In this document: piece by piece, positions 21,825 to 33,566 of the stretch
Numbering within the stretch: the stretch's first letter is position 1
How the letters are laid out: each line of letters opens with the position of its first letter
From: Amorphophallus konjac
Lineage: Eukaryota; Streptophyta; Magnoliopsida; Alismatales; Araceae
Direction: 5' to 3'
Assembly (NCBI GenBank): GCA_022559845.1
Contig: CM040117.1
Span: 15,896,856-15,960,855 of the forward strand
DNA: 64,000 nucleotides
Made by a program: the position numbers and the translations under genes
The notes under the pieces: model-generated
Seen by the model: only the letters and a program-made list of their open reading frames with translations
Database searches by the model: none
What the model was told of the DNA's origin: nothing

Positions 21825-23627
21825 TTGTTTAACTGCTGTGAATAAAATTTCTGATGTGGACTTGCATTTGATTACTTGGATAATTCATGTGGATGTGAAT
21901 ATTGAAACAGACTCATAATCATTACTGAACATGCATGTAGAACTATCCTGCATTGCATTTCTCTACATAACCGTGGTATATTAAATAGTAGGCTACTAAA
22001 GGGCAGGGAAATCTGTCTGGAGGTTCTTACTATGTGTGAGATGGTTCTTGAGACCAGGTTCTCCGCCTAGTACCATGGGTTATATTGATTGATAGGGGAG
22101 TCTGAATGAGCACGAATTTCAAAATACTCTATTTAGTGTTCAAAGAAAACATTGCATATATTCAGGGGGAGCTTGTCGAGTATTTGCATGTCTTTGCATA
22201 TCATTCATTCATGACCCATGCATAAGCTCTCTCTCAATTAATTCTTACCTTTCATTAGCAAATTGCATGCATATAGACAGGGGGAGTATTGCTAGAAATT
22301 CAGAGTGGTTTCAACTTTCTTGAAGTCATTCAACCTTTAACTCTGAATACTTGTCTCTGACATTATGGCAATCTGTTGGTCAGTTCTGATTTCTAAGCAG
22401 TAGAAAATGGATTTCTTCATTTATAAGAATTTGAATTGTTCAAAGACTGATGCAATGGTTTAAATCTTATAATGGTTGGAGTTTAAAGATTACAATCAGT
22501 ATATAAGTAAGTTGAAAATTGATAAAACTCTCAACCTCTTTCTTATTTCATGTCAGCCAAAGCTAATCATATCTGAAATCTGAAAACTCATTTGAAATCA
22601 TGTTAGAGAGGTTAAGTATGTGTATTGTTCTTAAACAAGTCATTCTGAAACACAAAAAGGACAGCTAAGAAAGATATTGAAAAATATTGAAAATCATTGA
22701 AAATTAATATTGGCAGAGCAATGACTGGTAAATCACTGAGAAACTGAGTGATCCATCACAGAAGTGGACAACACTCATGTCATGAAGTGTATCAGCTATC
22801 TCTGTATAAAATGTTCAAAACAGCAGGCTGGTTTCACTGAGTACCTGGGGGTAACTGGCGTCTGATAAACGTGTACCCTCACACAAAAAGGTGTAACTCA
22901 GTTCTGTTAAATTTGATCATAGGCAGAATGGTCCATCTTGTTGAGTATCTAGGGGTATTGGCGTCTGATAAACGTATACCCTTACGTAGAAAGACTTATG
23001 GTACCTGAATGCTCTAAATGGTCTAATATTGATAATGCTGCTCCTTCAAAAGAAAAGTTCATGAGTGTCAATTTGTTTAGTTTCAATACATGACTTGGTT
23101 TCTCTCAATATTTTTTTTGAGACTATGAAAGTAAGATATTATGAAACTAAATCTTTCATGCAAATGTGATTGTGGTTTATTGTTTTATCATGCACAGTGA
23201 ACTTATCTATTGCTTGTAGTGCATGAACTCTAAATTTTATCATCCTTAAACCAGAACTCTTTCTGACAGCAGTTTCTAATTTCATATGACTGAAGACTCT
23301 ATGCTTTAGAATGATTATTCATGAACTACCTGTTCAGAATGCCAGTCAGTTCTTCTCTTGCTTCCTCCCTTCTATTTAATTTTTCCCTCCTCTTTGTTGA
23401 TGGCAAAGGGGGAGAATATTGTCTAGGGGATGTCTAGGGGGAAAATACATGTGGGAGTGTATATGCATAATGATAAGGGAGAGTTTGAGGCAGTGAGTTG
23501 TATGCATTCATAGCATCTGCATGTCAATCTGCATAACTCATCATGTCTTTCATCAAACATATACCTATATGTCAGGATGTTGTTATTCTACTTCATATGG
23601 GGTTGCCATCATCAAAAAGGGGGAGAT
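21825..23627 (+). other. 3' non-coding region of copia B1
   Basis: About 1.8 kb with no supportable gene. Purine tracts CAGGGGGAG at 22163 and 22278 and AAAGGGGGAGAA at 23405 precede the terminal tract AAAAAGGGGGAGAT (23614-23627). GGCAGAGCAATG lies at 22712-22723, as in A and C. An inverted repeat CATCATCAA (23607-23615) / TTGATGATG (23646-23654) brackets the tract and LTR junction. The hairpin pair is listed separately. Confidence 0.8.
22847..22983 (+). ncRNA. Tandem bulged-hairpin pair in copia B1 3' region
   Basis: Hairpin 1 (22847-22880): GGGGGTA-A-C against GTACCCTC with one bulged A, TGG opposite T, CGT/ACG closing loop CTGATAA. Hairpin 2 (22951-22983): AGGGGTAT against ATACCCTT, TGG opposite T, CGT/ACG closing loop CTGATAA. 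The C-G pair below the TGG bulge in hairpin 1 is T-A in hairpin 2, a compensatory change within one element. Confidence 0.6.
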
Positions 23628-26155
23628 TGTTGTGACCCCTCTATGTTGATGATGTTGACACTTGCTTTATTTCATTGGCAACACCATTGTTTTGATTGAT
23701 TGGCAACTACTCTTGCTTTGATGAAATTACTCTATCAGATTGACTATGTGTTCTTTGCATTTCATACACTGTTGTTTACATTTCTCACTGTCATGGGTCG
23801 ACGCATCCTCTGATGGGTCGACTCCTTTAGAAGACTTGTTTAGATTGAGTCTATACACTGGAAACTCTTCTATCGATTGAGTCTATACACTGTGCATGTT
23901 AGATAAAGTCTATACAGCGTCAGTTCATGCATGTATTAGGCTTAGTGTGTACAGCGTCAACGCATTTCACTGGCTCATGTTACAGCGTCAACGCACTAAG
24001 TCTGTACACTTGATTCGCCTTTGAATTGGTCAAGTGTGTACATTCCTTCACTGTAGCTTTCACGTATCAAAGTCTACACATCGTGAAAGTCTATACATTC
24101 TTCACTTACTTTCGCTCAAGGCAAAGTCTATACACTGGGGTCTTCTCCTACATTTCTTAAGTGAAGTCTGTACATTCGTTTCTGAAGCCTGAAGTCTATA
24201 CACTTCAGCCTATTCCTACGATCAAGGCTTTAGCTACACTCAAGTCTGTACAATGGCTTCGTTTCATCAAGTCTGTACATCGGTCTTTCAGCAAGTCTGA
24301 ACATCGTCTGTCTTGTTAGCGTCTCAGCATTGGACTGTAGCTGCTTGTTCTTCAAAGTCTGTACATTGGGCTTTCACATGAAGTGTGTACATCCGTTCGT
24401 TCTGCATCGTTATCAAGTCTGTACAGCCACTCTTTGAGCATCAAGTATATACATTGGTATTGGGTGAGCATAGTCAAGTCTGTACACTGCACTCGAGTCC
24501 GTTGTCTTCAGTAAAGTCTATACATTGGCATCGTCTTCACCTTGAGTATGTACAGTGGCTGCTTCATATAGGAAGTATGTACAGCCGTTGCCTCTTCATA
24601 TAAAGTCTATACTTCGGGCAAGTCTGTACACTGGTTTTCCTTCTTATGAAGCCTTTATATTCACTAAGTCTATACACTGTCTTCAGATGATGACAACAAT
24701 GAAGAACAGGGTCGACGCTGGGAATTCAATGCGTCCACGCTTCAGTTGAAGAGGATTTCAGAGCTTCACCTGGCTGCGTCAACTCCATGCTACAGCAGCG
24801 TCGACGCAGTAGTTAATAAGGCAGAGTCCATAGCTCACTGGAATACTGCAGTGCGTCAAAGCCATTGCAAGACAGCGTCCACGCAGCAATTAGTCTGATA
24901 TACATTCAGCTCTGGAACACCACTGCGTCAACGCTATGGATTAGCAGCGTCGACGCAGCACGGCTATCTGCCGAAGACCTTGATCACTGGATTGCCGATG
25001 CGTTAACGCAGCTGGCTGATGGAGTCAACGCATCAGACTTGAGTTTCGTAGGAAGAAGATATCAGAAGGCTGCGTCAACTCCTTGGAGCAAGAGGGTTGA
25101 CGCCATCTAATTCCAGTTGCTGAGCACGTTAAGGCACGTGATCTGAGGTACCTGGCTCGTGATCCGAGAAGAACAAGGTATCCAGATGAGGACACGTGTT
25201 CTGACACTCCATTGGATGCCGCCACGTGGTCCAAATGCTTTAGGCGGGAAACGTGGAGAGCACACGCCTGCTGCTGCTACTGCTGCTATATATACATGCC
25301 TTCTTCCACAGAAGAAGGTAGATCGAAGACAGAAGGGAGAAAGTCTATACAGCTACAGCAAGGCTCCTTCGATCCACAGAGAGAAAAGAGAGAAGAAGAA
25401 GATACAGAGAAGAAGAAGAAATAGAGAAGAAGAAGAAAAAGAGAGAGGAAGAGATCGAGAGAGATTGAGTTGAGAGAGAGCTGATTGAGAGTGAGAGTGA
25501 GAGAGTTTGTATCTCAGTCTCGTGGTTCAGAACCAGAGCTGAGCTTTGATCTTTAGAGCTACATTGCTTTTGGGTTTTGCCTTTTCATTTTGATTCTGAC
25601 TTTTCAATTCCGAACATTGTTTCTTCAAGCTGTGCGTCAGCGGTTGTAGTGGTAGTCTCCACTGGACGGGTTAAGCTGTATTTCCCCAGCGGTTGCAGAG
25701 GATCAGATCCTCTGGTCGGCAAGCTGTAGTGCCCAGCGAAGCTGTGTATCAGCGGGTTGTTTGGCCAAGCTGTAAAGCCCAGCGGACGCAAGCTGTGCTG
25801 CGCAGCAGGAAGCCATACTCGGTTGAGTGTGGGGTGGACGTAGGTCGTTGACCGAACCACCTAAAAATTGTGTGTGCAGTGTGTTTGTGTTTTTGTGTGA
25901 TCTGTGTGCGATGAGAATTCTTGCCTAGCTTATTTGGTTGCATCGCTTATGGTCATGTCTAGCTTTCGATATATAGATATGGTGAATGGCTTTCATGGGT
26001 CGACCTTTTGCTTAGCATTCTTCGTTTAGCTTAACTGATGTTTGCCTAAATTCCGCTTTAGAACTTACAGTAGTTTTAAATTAGGCAAGTTGATCTATTC
26101 ACCCCCCTCTAGATCCACACTTAGTGGAGATAGACTGCGTCCATCTAACCCAACA
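23628..26155 (+). repeat. Middle LTR of copia B array
   Basis: 2528 bp, homologous to 14658-17243 with many substitutions and indels. It serves at once as 3' LTR of B1 (preceded by a polypurine tract) and 5' LTR of B2 (followed by a primer site). It has the same arrays as the left LTR. CACGTG at 25135, 25193 and 25223 with TATATATA near 25288 form the promoter. The 97-bp duplication of the left LTR is absent. Confidence 0.94.
25135..25295 (+). promoter_or_regulatory. LTR promoter of middle copia B LTR
   Basis: Three CACGTG boxes (25135-25140, 25193-25198, 25223-25228) followed by a TATATATA box at about 25288-25295, the same order as at 16160-16304. Confidence 0.68.
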
Positions 26156-26157
26156 CT

Positions 26158-26170
26158 TGGTATCAGAGCC
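26158..26170 (+). other. Primer binding site, copia B2
   Basis: TGGTATCAGAGCC, two bases after the middle LTR. Confidence 0.93.
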
Positions 26171-26214
26171 TAACTCTTCTGCAGGGACTCATCGCCCGAA
26201 GAGAATAGGCAGAG

Positions 26215-28664
26215 ATGGATGCTCGAGGGATGATTGCCGAAGGTCACTCAACAACGAAGCCCCCATTCTTTGATGGATCAAACTACGCATACTGGAAGAA
26301 CCGTATGCAAGTGTTCCTCAGGGCTAAGGATTATGAGATTTGGAAGATTGTCAGCAAGGGACCTTATGAGCTGTCCCCGAATGAAGATGTATGGACCAAG
26401 GAGGAGATCAGAAGGTCCACGCTGAATTGGAGTGCTATAAATGCTATCCAGTGCGCTCTGCATCCTACAGAATTCTCCCGTGTGTCTGCTTGCAAATCAG
26501 CTAAGAGATGTGGGATGCGCTGGAAGTAATTCATGAAGGTACATCTCAAGTAAGAGAGCAGAAGGCCAATCTTCTTGTATCTGAGTATGAAGCCTTCAAG
26601 ATGAAGCAGAACGAGTCCATCAGCGAAATGTACGCTCGGCTGACTGTCATAACCAATGGCCTCAGAGGTTTTGGGAAACCTCAGACAGAGTATGATGTAG
26701 TGAGGAAAATTCTGCGCTCCCTGACTCCCATTTGGCACACCAAAGCAACAGTGATGGAGGAGTCAAGGGACTTGCGTAATACTAAAGCGGATGAGCTGAT
26801 TGGCTCACTAATGGCATATGAGATAAACATGCCAAGGACAGATGAAGCCGAGAGGAAGAAGAAGCTGATAGCGCTGAAGGCTAGTTCTAGCAAATCAACA
26901 AAATCCAGCTCCAGCAGCTCTTCATCATCAGAGGAGAGCCTAAATGAAGAAGAAGATGTGACTCGATCTGAGATAGCCATGATGACTAGAGAGTTCAGGC
27001 GATTTCTCAGAAAGGGAGCAGGACGGTTCGGCCAGAAGAAATACAATGGTGGCCGAAAGGATAAAAGGTATAAATCTAAATCTGTAAAGAAAAATGAAGC
27101 TAATGTCTGTTATCAATGCAGGAAACTAGGGCATCTGAAAGCTGACTGTCTAGACAATCAGAAACATAAGGACATGTCAAAGAAGAAAACCAAGAAGGGA
27201 AGAGCTATGATCAGCACATGGCGTGATGAAGATGAAGGCTCTTTCAGCAGCAGCTCAGATAGTGAAGCCGAATCTGAATAGCCCATTTGCCTTATGGCAA
27301 CAAGCTCCGAAGATAGAGAGGAGGACACAGATGAGGTAATCACTAGATTTGAAAACTTCACAATTGCTGATTGGGTAGATGCTTATCATGACATAGCTGA
27401 TAGAGCTGATGATATTAGAAAAGAGAATAGGCATCTTAGAAGAAAAATCAATTCCATGCAAAATGATAAAACTCTATCTGATAAAATTGCATGTTTGGAA
27501 TCTGAAAATGATAAACTGAAACTCACATGCTCTGAAGTAGAGGACATCAAAATTGAGTTAAAGGTTTCTAGGGAAGAGAATCTAAGGCTTGAAAATGAAA
27601 TTGATGAATGGAAGCTGAAGATTCAAAAATGTGAAAGTGAAGTAAAAATCATCTCTGAAAAATATGAAGCTGTCCTCAATGTCAACAATGAGCTGAAAAA
27701 GTCTATTGATGAACTTCAGAAAGATAATGAGGATAAAATGAAAACCATTGAGAAAATGACCCAAGGAACAGATAACTTAAATGCTTTGTTAGGGTCAAAG
27801 GTTAATTTCAGAAAAGAGGGCCTAGGATTTAGTTCTAGTGCAACAAAAACATTTGGGATGAGAACAATTTCATTTGTTGCTCAAAAGGAAAAGGGACCTC
27901 TAATTAGCATGAACTCAACAAATTTGATGAACAAAACTGCTAATCTGAAAAAGCCCAGTGCTGAGGAGAAGGGCAAACGAAAGGTTAATGAGCCTAGTAG
28001 AGCCAGCACATCCAAGCAGAATCCTAGGGCTCAGACTCAGGTTAGGGGTCAACCTACACAGTCCAGTAAACCCCAGGTCAAGGTAACCAAGTCTCCACCA
28101 TCAACTCCACCTCTGAAGAAGACCCAATACAAACCTGTGTATAGGTCAGCAGGGTCCAAAGTACAGGGGAGACAGAGTGCTGCTAGGAGTCAACCCAATT
28201 ATTTTTATCAACCCAGAGCTCAGACCCACTACAATGCACAGCCAACCTACTTCAATAGGTCAGATTGGTCTAGAACTCAGGGTAGGTTTACAGGTCTTGC
28301 ACACCAGGGTGCTCAATATCAAAGACCTTACAGTAGAAATTGGGTCAATGGGTATGGTTACTGGACATCTAGAAACCAATATTTCCATAGCCAGCCCAGG
28401 AACTACTATGGCCAAAATTTTGTGAACACACCCTGGCCAAGGCACTGGCACAGAAATAACAATACTGTCAATAATCATGCTGCTGCCAATAAGAAAAAGA
28501 ACAATAAAAAGAAAAGGAACAACAACAGAAGAAAATCTGTAGGATCCACTGAACAAAGTTCATTTAAACAAATGTGGATTCCGAAACATCTGCTTTCCTG
28601 CTTTGCTTCTAGTTCATTTACATTGGAGCCCAATCAGTCTTGGGTTCCAAACTTCTCTACCTAA
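26215..28664 (+). pseudogene. gag: gag of copia B2, one frameshift and one nonsense codon
   Basis: Full length by position. Start MDARGMIAEGHS at 26215, capsid-like region, serine-rich stretch, zinc knuckle CYQCRKLGHLKADC (about 27105-27150), coiled coil (about 27400-27780), a basic Gln/Asn/Tyr-rich tail, and the conserved end MWIPKHLL ... SWVPNFST before TAA 28662-28664. Breaks: a one-base deletion near 26505 (GCTAAGAG against GCTAAGGAG in B1) shifts the frame; TAG 27279-27281 replaces a CAG present in B1. It shows what B1 lost, because it retains the 1046-bp segment. Confidence 0.9.
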
Positions 28665-30655
28665 TTGTGTATGCAGGTATGCCTGGCAGCCAAGAACAAC
28701 TTGTGGTACATGGATAGCGGCTGCTCCAGGCATATGACATGAGATAAGGCCAAATTTTGCATGCTGACTGAGAAGTAGAAGGCCTTGTCACCTTTGGAAG
28801 CAACACAAAGGGTAGGATTATCGGATCAGGTAAGGTAGGTAAGTGTTCTACCTGCTGCATTGATGATGTTATGCTGGTTGAAGGGTTAGCCTATAATCTA
28901 CTTAGCATCAGCCAGTTATGTGATAAAGGTTACAATGTTTTATTTAATTCTCAATGCTGCAAGGTTTTTGAACCTGATTCTGATATTGTCAAATTTTCTG
29001 GAAAAAGAATAAATAATACTTACATGATAAATTTAGATGAAATTCAACACACTAACCTTTGCCTTACTGCCAGTAGAGAAGACATAGCATTTTTATGGCA
29101 TCGTAGGTTAGGTCATGCTAGCTACACTGTTTTGCACAAATTAAATAAGCATGGCATGGTTAGAGGACTTCCTGAAGTCTCATTCAAGAAAGAAAATAAA
29201 ATCTGTGATGCATGCACTCAATCAAAGATAACTAGAAAGTCATTTAAGTCTAGAACTGAAAATCTGTCTTCCAAACCCTATGAGCTGATACATATGGAAC
29301 TTTTTGGGCCAACTAGATCTGTCAGCCTATCAGGGAGGAGGTATGGGTTTGTCATGGTAGATGACTTTTCTAGGTATACTTGGGTTTATTTCTTATCTAA
29401 TAAGAGTGATGCTTTCTCTGAATTTCAAGAGTTTTATGATAAAACAAATCAGAAAATTGAAAACATTTTGTCTGATCATGGAGGTGAGTTTGAAAACTCA
29501 CAATTTGATGAATTCTGCAGGTCAAATGGAATCAACCACAGGTACTCCTCACCAAGGACACCTGAGCAGAATGGAGTTGTGGAGAGAAGGAACAGAACCC
29601 TAGTGGAAATGGGTCGTACACTCCTTGTCGAAGGTGGTCTACCAAGGAAATTTTGGGCTGAAGCAGTGAACACTGCCTGTTATGTAATTAACAGAGCCAT
29701 GGTAAGACCTTCTACCCAGCAAACACCATATGAGATCTTAAAAGGTAAGAAACCTTCTATTGCTCACTTCAAGGTCTTTGGTTGTAAATGTTTCATTCAC
29801 ATAAATGATAAGAAGGACCTTGATAAATTTGAACCTAAAGGAGAACCAGGAATTTTTCTTGGCTATTCTGAAAACACCCGAGCATACAGAGTGTACAATC
29901 TGAACTCTAAGACTGTTGAAGAATCTCCACACATAGTTTTTGATGAATCCTTGGTAAATTCTAATGTTGGTCAATGCAGGAATGAAAACAATGGTGAAAT
30001 TCTGAAGGAAGGAGATCCTGCAGATAAATCTGAGGATGAAGAAGACATAAAGAGCTTAATGAAGAGGAGCCTACAGTTCAGGGGGAGGTAAATCAAGTTC
30101 ATGATAGTCCAATTGCAAATATTAGATATCTCAAGGATCATCCTGTAGATAATGTTATTGAAATCTGCATGACCCTCCTAGGATTAGAGGCCACTTAAGA
30201 ATTCAACATGAACTGAATGCTTATGCTTTTGTATCAAACACAGAATCCAAGTCCATTGACTGTGCTCTCCAAGATGTGCATTGGATTAATGCCATGCATG
30301 AGGAGCTCAATCAATTTGACAGGAATAAGGTGTGGTTTTTGGTTCCACCTCCTGATCATGAAACAGTCATAGGGACTAAATGGGTATTTAGAAACAAAAC
30401 TGATGAAGCAGGGAATGTTACTAAAAATAAAGCCAGACTTGTAGCTCAGGGGTACAATCAGGAATTTGGAATAGACTTTGAAGAGTCTTTTGCCCCTGTA
30501 GCTAGGTTAGAAGCAATAAAAATTTTATTGGCTTATGCATGTTCCCTAGGAATAAATCTTCAGCAGATGGATGTGAAATCTGCTTTTCTAAATGGGGAAA
30601 TTAATGAGGATGTATATGTGAGACAGCCTCCTGGGTTTGAATGTTTAGATTTCCC
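28665..30655 (+). pseudogene. pol: pol of copia B2, 5' part: protease, integrase, start of RT
   Basis: In frame with gag after its stop codon (TTG TGT ATG CAG, then [21 protein letters not shown] with protease DSG). TGA at 28740-28742 and a one-base deletion near 28775 disrupt the protease. Integrase reads on from about 28780 ([29 protein letters not shown]), with further one-base deletions near 30043 and 30160. The RT start ([19 protein letters not shown]) is cut at 30655 by copia C. Continues at 41653. Confidence 0.9.
30651..30655. repeat. Target site duplication of copia C, left copy
   Basis: TTCCC, repeated exactly at 41648-41652. Removing copia C with one copy rejoins the B2 RT codons (DFP / NHVYKLNK). 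Confidence 0.95.
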
Positions 30656-30909
30656 TGTTGCATCTCTGTAGTTTTGATGATGACTAACACTATGAATCAA
30701 ATTATTTTAATGATAACTATTTTGATGCTCCTTGATGAATGATAAAGATCCTGCATTGTCTAAATATTCTTAGGATCTAATGTTGTTGTCTTGCATGCAC
30801 ATCTATGGATCAAATACTTTTTCATCATGCTTTTCTGATTTAATGCTCCTCTATCATGTTCACCCATGAGCTCATACTTATTTGTCTTGTTTATATGGGT
30901 TCTGTGCAT

Positions 30910-31520
30910 TTAGTGCGTTGACGCACTTGGCTGGCTGCGTAGACGCAATAGTGCGTCTTTCGCTTGCTGTTTTGTCCACTGAGTCGACGCTGTCACTGGA
31001 TGCGTTGACACATTGGCCTGTTGCCAGGGGCGTGAGCATTTCGTTTAAGTAGTTGAGTCGACGCTGCACGATGGAAGCGTTGACGCATTGGCTTGGTGCC
31101 AAGGGCTTGAGCGTCTCGCCTATGAAGCTGAGTCGACGCTGTCACCTGAAGCGTTGACGCATTGGCTTGGTGCCAAGGGCTTGAGCGTCTCGCCTATGAA
31201 GCTGTGTCGACGCTGTCACATGAAGCGTTGACGCATTGGCTTGTTACCAAGAGATTGTGCGTCTCACCCAAGGAGCTAAGGCGACGCTGCACGATGGAAG
31301 CGTCGACGCCTTGAGCGTCTCGCCTAAGGAGCTGAGGCGACGCTGCATGATGGAAGCGTCGACGCCTTGAGCTTATGACCCAAGGTCTTATGATCAACAA
31401 CCAAGCAGACGCGTCGACGCTGTCACTAATGCGTTGACGCATTAGTGTGTTTTGTCAAGGGACCTGTTCTCCATTATATCCATTGCGTAAATGCCTTGGC
31501 TTTAGTGCGTTGACGCGTTC
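30910..31520 (+). repeat. GCGTYRACGC array of copia C LTR
   Basis: About 17 motif copies (GCGTTGACGC, GCGTCGACGC, GAGTCGACGCTG). In the middle they form 65-75 bp units in which GTCGACGC pairs with a downstream GCGTTGAC across about 11-12 nt, followed by CTTGGTGCCAAG, itself an inverted repeat, and GAGCGTCTCGCC. The array is repeated in the 3' LTR (39780-40390). Confidence 0.82.
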
Positions 31521-31654
31521 TTCTGTCCTTTGATAAGTCCCGTGCAATCTGTGTGAACAATGTATGACTTGAATATTTCTGAGATTGACTGAATGTTCTC
31601 TGAAACCTTACAGGGACTTAAAGACAAATTGGAACTTTATTCCAATCATGTGAG

Positions 31655-31763
31655 CACGTGATCCGAGGGAATAATCGTCTAACACGTGGCTCGGTTCATC
31701 TGGAAGCATGACTTCGCGCGTGTCTCCCAAACCCTCACTCTCTCGTGAGGTTGGATATATATA
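31655..31763 (+). promoter_or_regulatory. LTR promoter of copia C
   Basis: CACGTG at 31655-31660 (within CACGTGATCCGAGG) and 31683-31688, TATATATA at 31756-31763. In the 3' LTR the boxes are at 40522, 40550 and 40584, with TATATATA at 40623. The third box is CGCGTG in the 5' LTR. Confidence 0.7.
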
Positions 31764-32024
31764 GAAAGGTTTCTGCTCCTAAAAAGCTGCCGAAGCCACA
31801 AGGAAAAGGGTGAGGCCAGAGCGAGAGGAAGGAGAGGAGAAGCCATCCTAATCCATTCGTTGAGCGTACCTAGAAGAGAGAGAGTGATGAAGGAAAGGAT
31901 GGTTTTCTGCTATGTTTTGTCTATGCTTCTTTAAGAAGCTACATTGTTTCTCCGTTCGATTGTCTTCAATATTTCTTTATGTTTTCAGTTGTTTGTTCTT
32001 AAATTCCGATACTCTGTTTTATCG

Positions 32025-32290
32025 TTCCCTCTAGGTGTAGAGGAAGAGAGGTGAATCCTCTGGGTTGCATTGTGGTTCCCTATGAATCAGATCAGAGGAA
32101 GGGAGGTGGTCTCCGGGGTTGTTGTGTTCAGATAGTGAGGAGGCTATCTGGGTTGTTCCCTCCGGCTGTGGAGGAAGAGAGACAGCGTCTCTGAATTGCA
32201 GTGAGGGTGAGTCACTGCTGGGTTCCCTCTTGTCTAAGAGGAAGGGAGAGTTATCTCCGGGTCAGGTCTTGTGGTGTGAGACCTGGGTGC
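32025..32290 (+). repeat. Four-unit array of leader hairpins, copia C LTR
   Basis: Units of about 60-70 bp downstream of the TATA box. Each has (a) TTCCCTCY paired with RGAGGAA (in unit 2 only TTCCCT-type pairing), (b) a short stem of differing sequence (AGAGG/CCTCT, GGAG/CTCC, AGAGAC/GTCTCT, GGAGA/TCTCC), and in units 2-4 (c) a 7-bp stem unlike its neighbours (CAGATAG/CTATCTG, GCAGTGA/TCACTGC, CAGGTCT/AGACCTG), mostly ending in GGG. Stem (a) changes T-A to C-G in unit 3. Structure is conserved while sequence is not. The 3' LTR copy is at about 40895-41160. Confidence 0.65.
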
Positions 32291-32390
32291 AAGCTGTGAG
32301 TTCAGCGTCTGTAGGGATTTCGATCCCCAAGCTGTGGATCAGTGTGTTGTTGGCAGACTGAGTCTGCGGTTCTTTCTTGTGAAAGGGAAG

Positions 32391-32449
32391 CCTCACTCGG
32401 CCTTGAGTGAGGGATGGACGTAAGTCTGCAGGTTGCAGACTGAACCATC
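32391..32449 (+). promoter_or_regulatory. Conserved leader RNA structure, copia C 5' LTR
   Basis: CCTCACTC (32391-32398) pairs with GAGTGAGG (32405-32412). GATGG (32413-32417) pairs with CCATC (32445-32449), enclosing AGTCTGCA (32423-32430) and TGCAGACT (32434-32441). Compared with A and B, GGTGG/CCACC has become GATGG/CCATC, a compensated pair change. Confidence 0.62.
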
Positions 32450-32782
32450 TAAACCTCTTGTTCTTCGTGGTGTGATTGTGCACATCTTTTCTCTTTATGC
32501 TTTTGTCTGGTTTCATGAAGTAAGTGTGATTGTTGATGATCGAAACCTTGGTCTGACTGCTCGCTTAGTGCTTGTGCATATGTGCTGATGAAATTCTGAG
32601 TGATATATGTTCTGCGCTCGTGACCTGCTTTATCTTGGTTGAGGTTTCGGATTATTTTACATATAGTCAGTCTTCCTAGCCCATCTCATCTTCTAAGATT
32701 TCCTCGGCTAGGACAAATATTTTTTAAACGGTGATCTATTCATCCCCTCCCCTTCTAGCTCACCGTCCTCCTGTTTAACAGT

Positions 32783-32794
32783 TGGTATCAGAGC
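32783..32794 (+). other. Primer binding site, copia C
   Basis: TGGTATCAGAGC, two bases after the LTR end. Confidence 0.93.
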
Positions 32795-32807
32795 GGGTTT
32801 ACCCGAG

Positions 32808-33527
32808 ATGTGGTCCAACGACCAGGGTAATCCTGGAACCAGTGATCCTCGCAGCTACATAGCTGAAGGACAGTCAATCTCCCGTCCCCCATATTTTGAT
32901 GGTTATAATTATTTCTTTTGGAAAAACAGGATGGAAGTTTTCATCCGATCTCAGAGCCACAAGCTGTGGAGAGTCATTACAACTGGACCTTATGATTTAC
33001 CTCCGAATGAGGAGATGTGGTCTGAAGAACAAGTCAAATTATCCAGACTGAACTGGTCTACGCTCAACATCATCCAGTGCGCAGTTCACCCTGAAGAATA
33101 TGCCCGAATTTCGGCGTGCAAGACAGCTAAGAAGATGTGGGATGAACTAGCGCTGATTTACGAGGGTACCTCTCAGGTCAGAGCTACCAAGGTAAACTAC
33201 CTAACCTCTGAGTATGAATTATTCAAGATGAAGTCAGAGGAGAGCGCGACTGATATGTACGCTAGGCTGTCACTGATCACAAACAGCCTCAAGGGGTTTG
33301 GAAAGGAAATATCTGAAGGGGATATAGTCAGGAAGATCTTGAGATCTTTGACTCCAGCGTGGCACACAAAGGCCACTGTGATAGAGGAATCGAAGGATTT
33401 AACAACCATGACTGTCACTGAACTCATAGGGTCTCTTATGACCTATGAGATGAATCTCAAGAAAACAGGAGAAGGAAGTGACAGAAAGGGCAAGAATGTT
33501 GCTCTTAAAGTTGAACGACACAGCAGC

Positions 33528-33566
<39 letters not shown>

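Larger units (their letters stand above)
14658..26155 (+). mobile_element. Copia B1: LTR-internal-LTR unit of a tandem Sirevirus array, deletion derivative
   Basis: LTR 14658-17243, internal region 17244-23627, LTR 23628-26155. The 5' end abuts ATGGC (14653-14657) in the Tat gene, but the right LTR is followed by the primer site of a second internal region rather than ATGGC. So the element is fused to a second copy (B2) sharing the middle LTR. B1 and B2 internal regions are nearly identical where both exist. B1 lacks 1046 bp spanning late gag and the protease. The family is distinct from copia A and C in LTR sequence but has the same gene order and signals. Confidence 0.92.
30656..32780 (+). 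repeat. 5' LTR of copia C
   Basis: Starts TGTTGCATCTCTG, ends GTTTAACA. Contents: GCGTYRACGC array (30910-31520), G-boxes and TATA (31655-31763), a four-unit hairpin array (32025-32290), the conserved leader structure (32391-32449), and an end block ATCTATTCATCCCC resembling A and B. It carries no AAGTCTRTACA array, unlike A and B. Confidence 0.95.
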
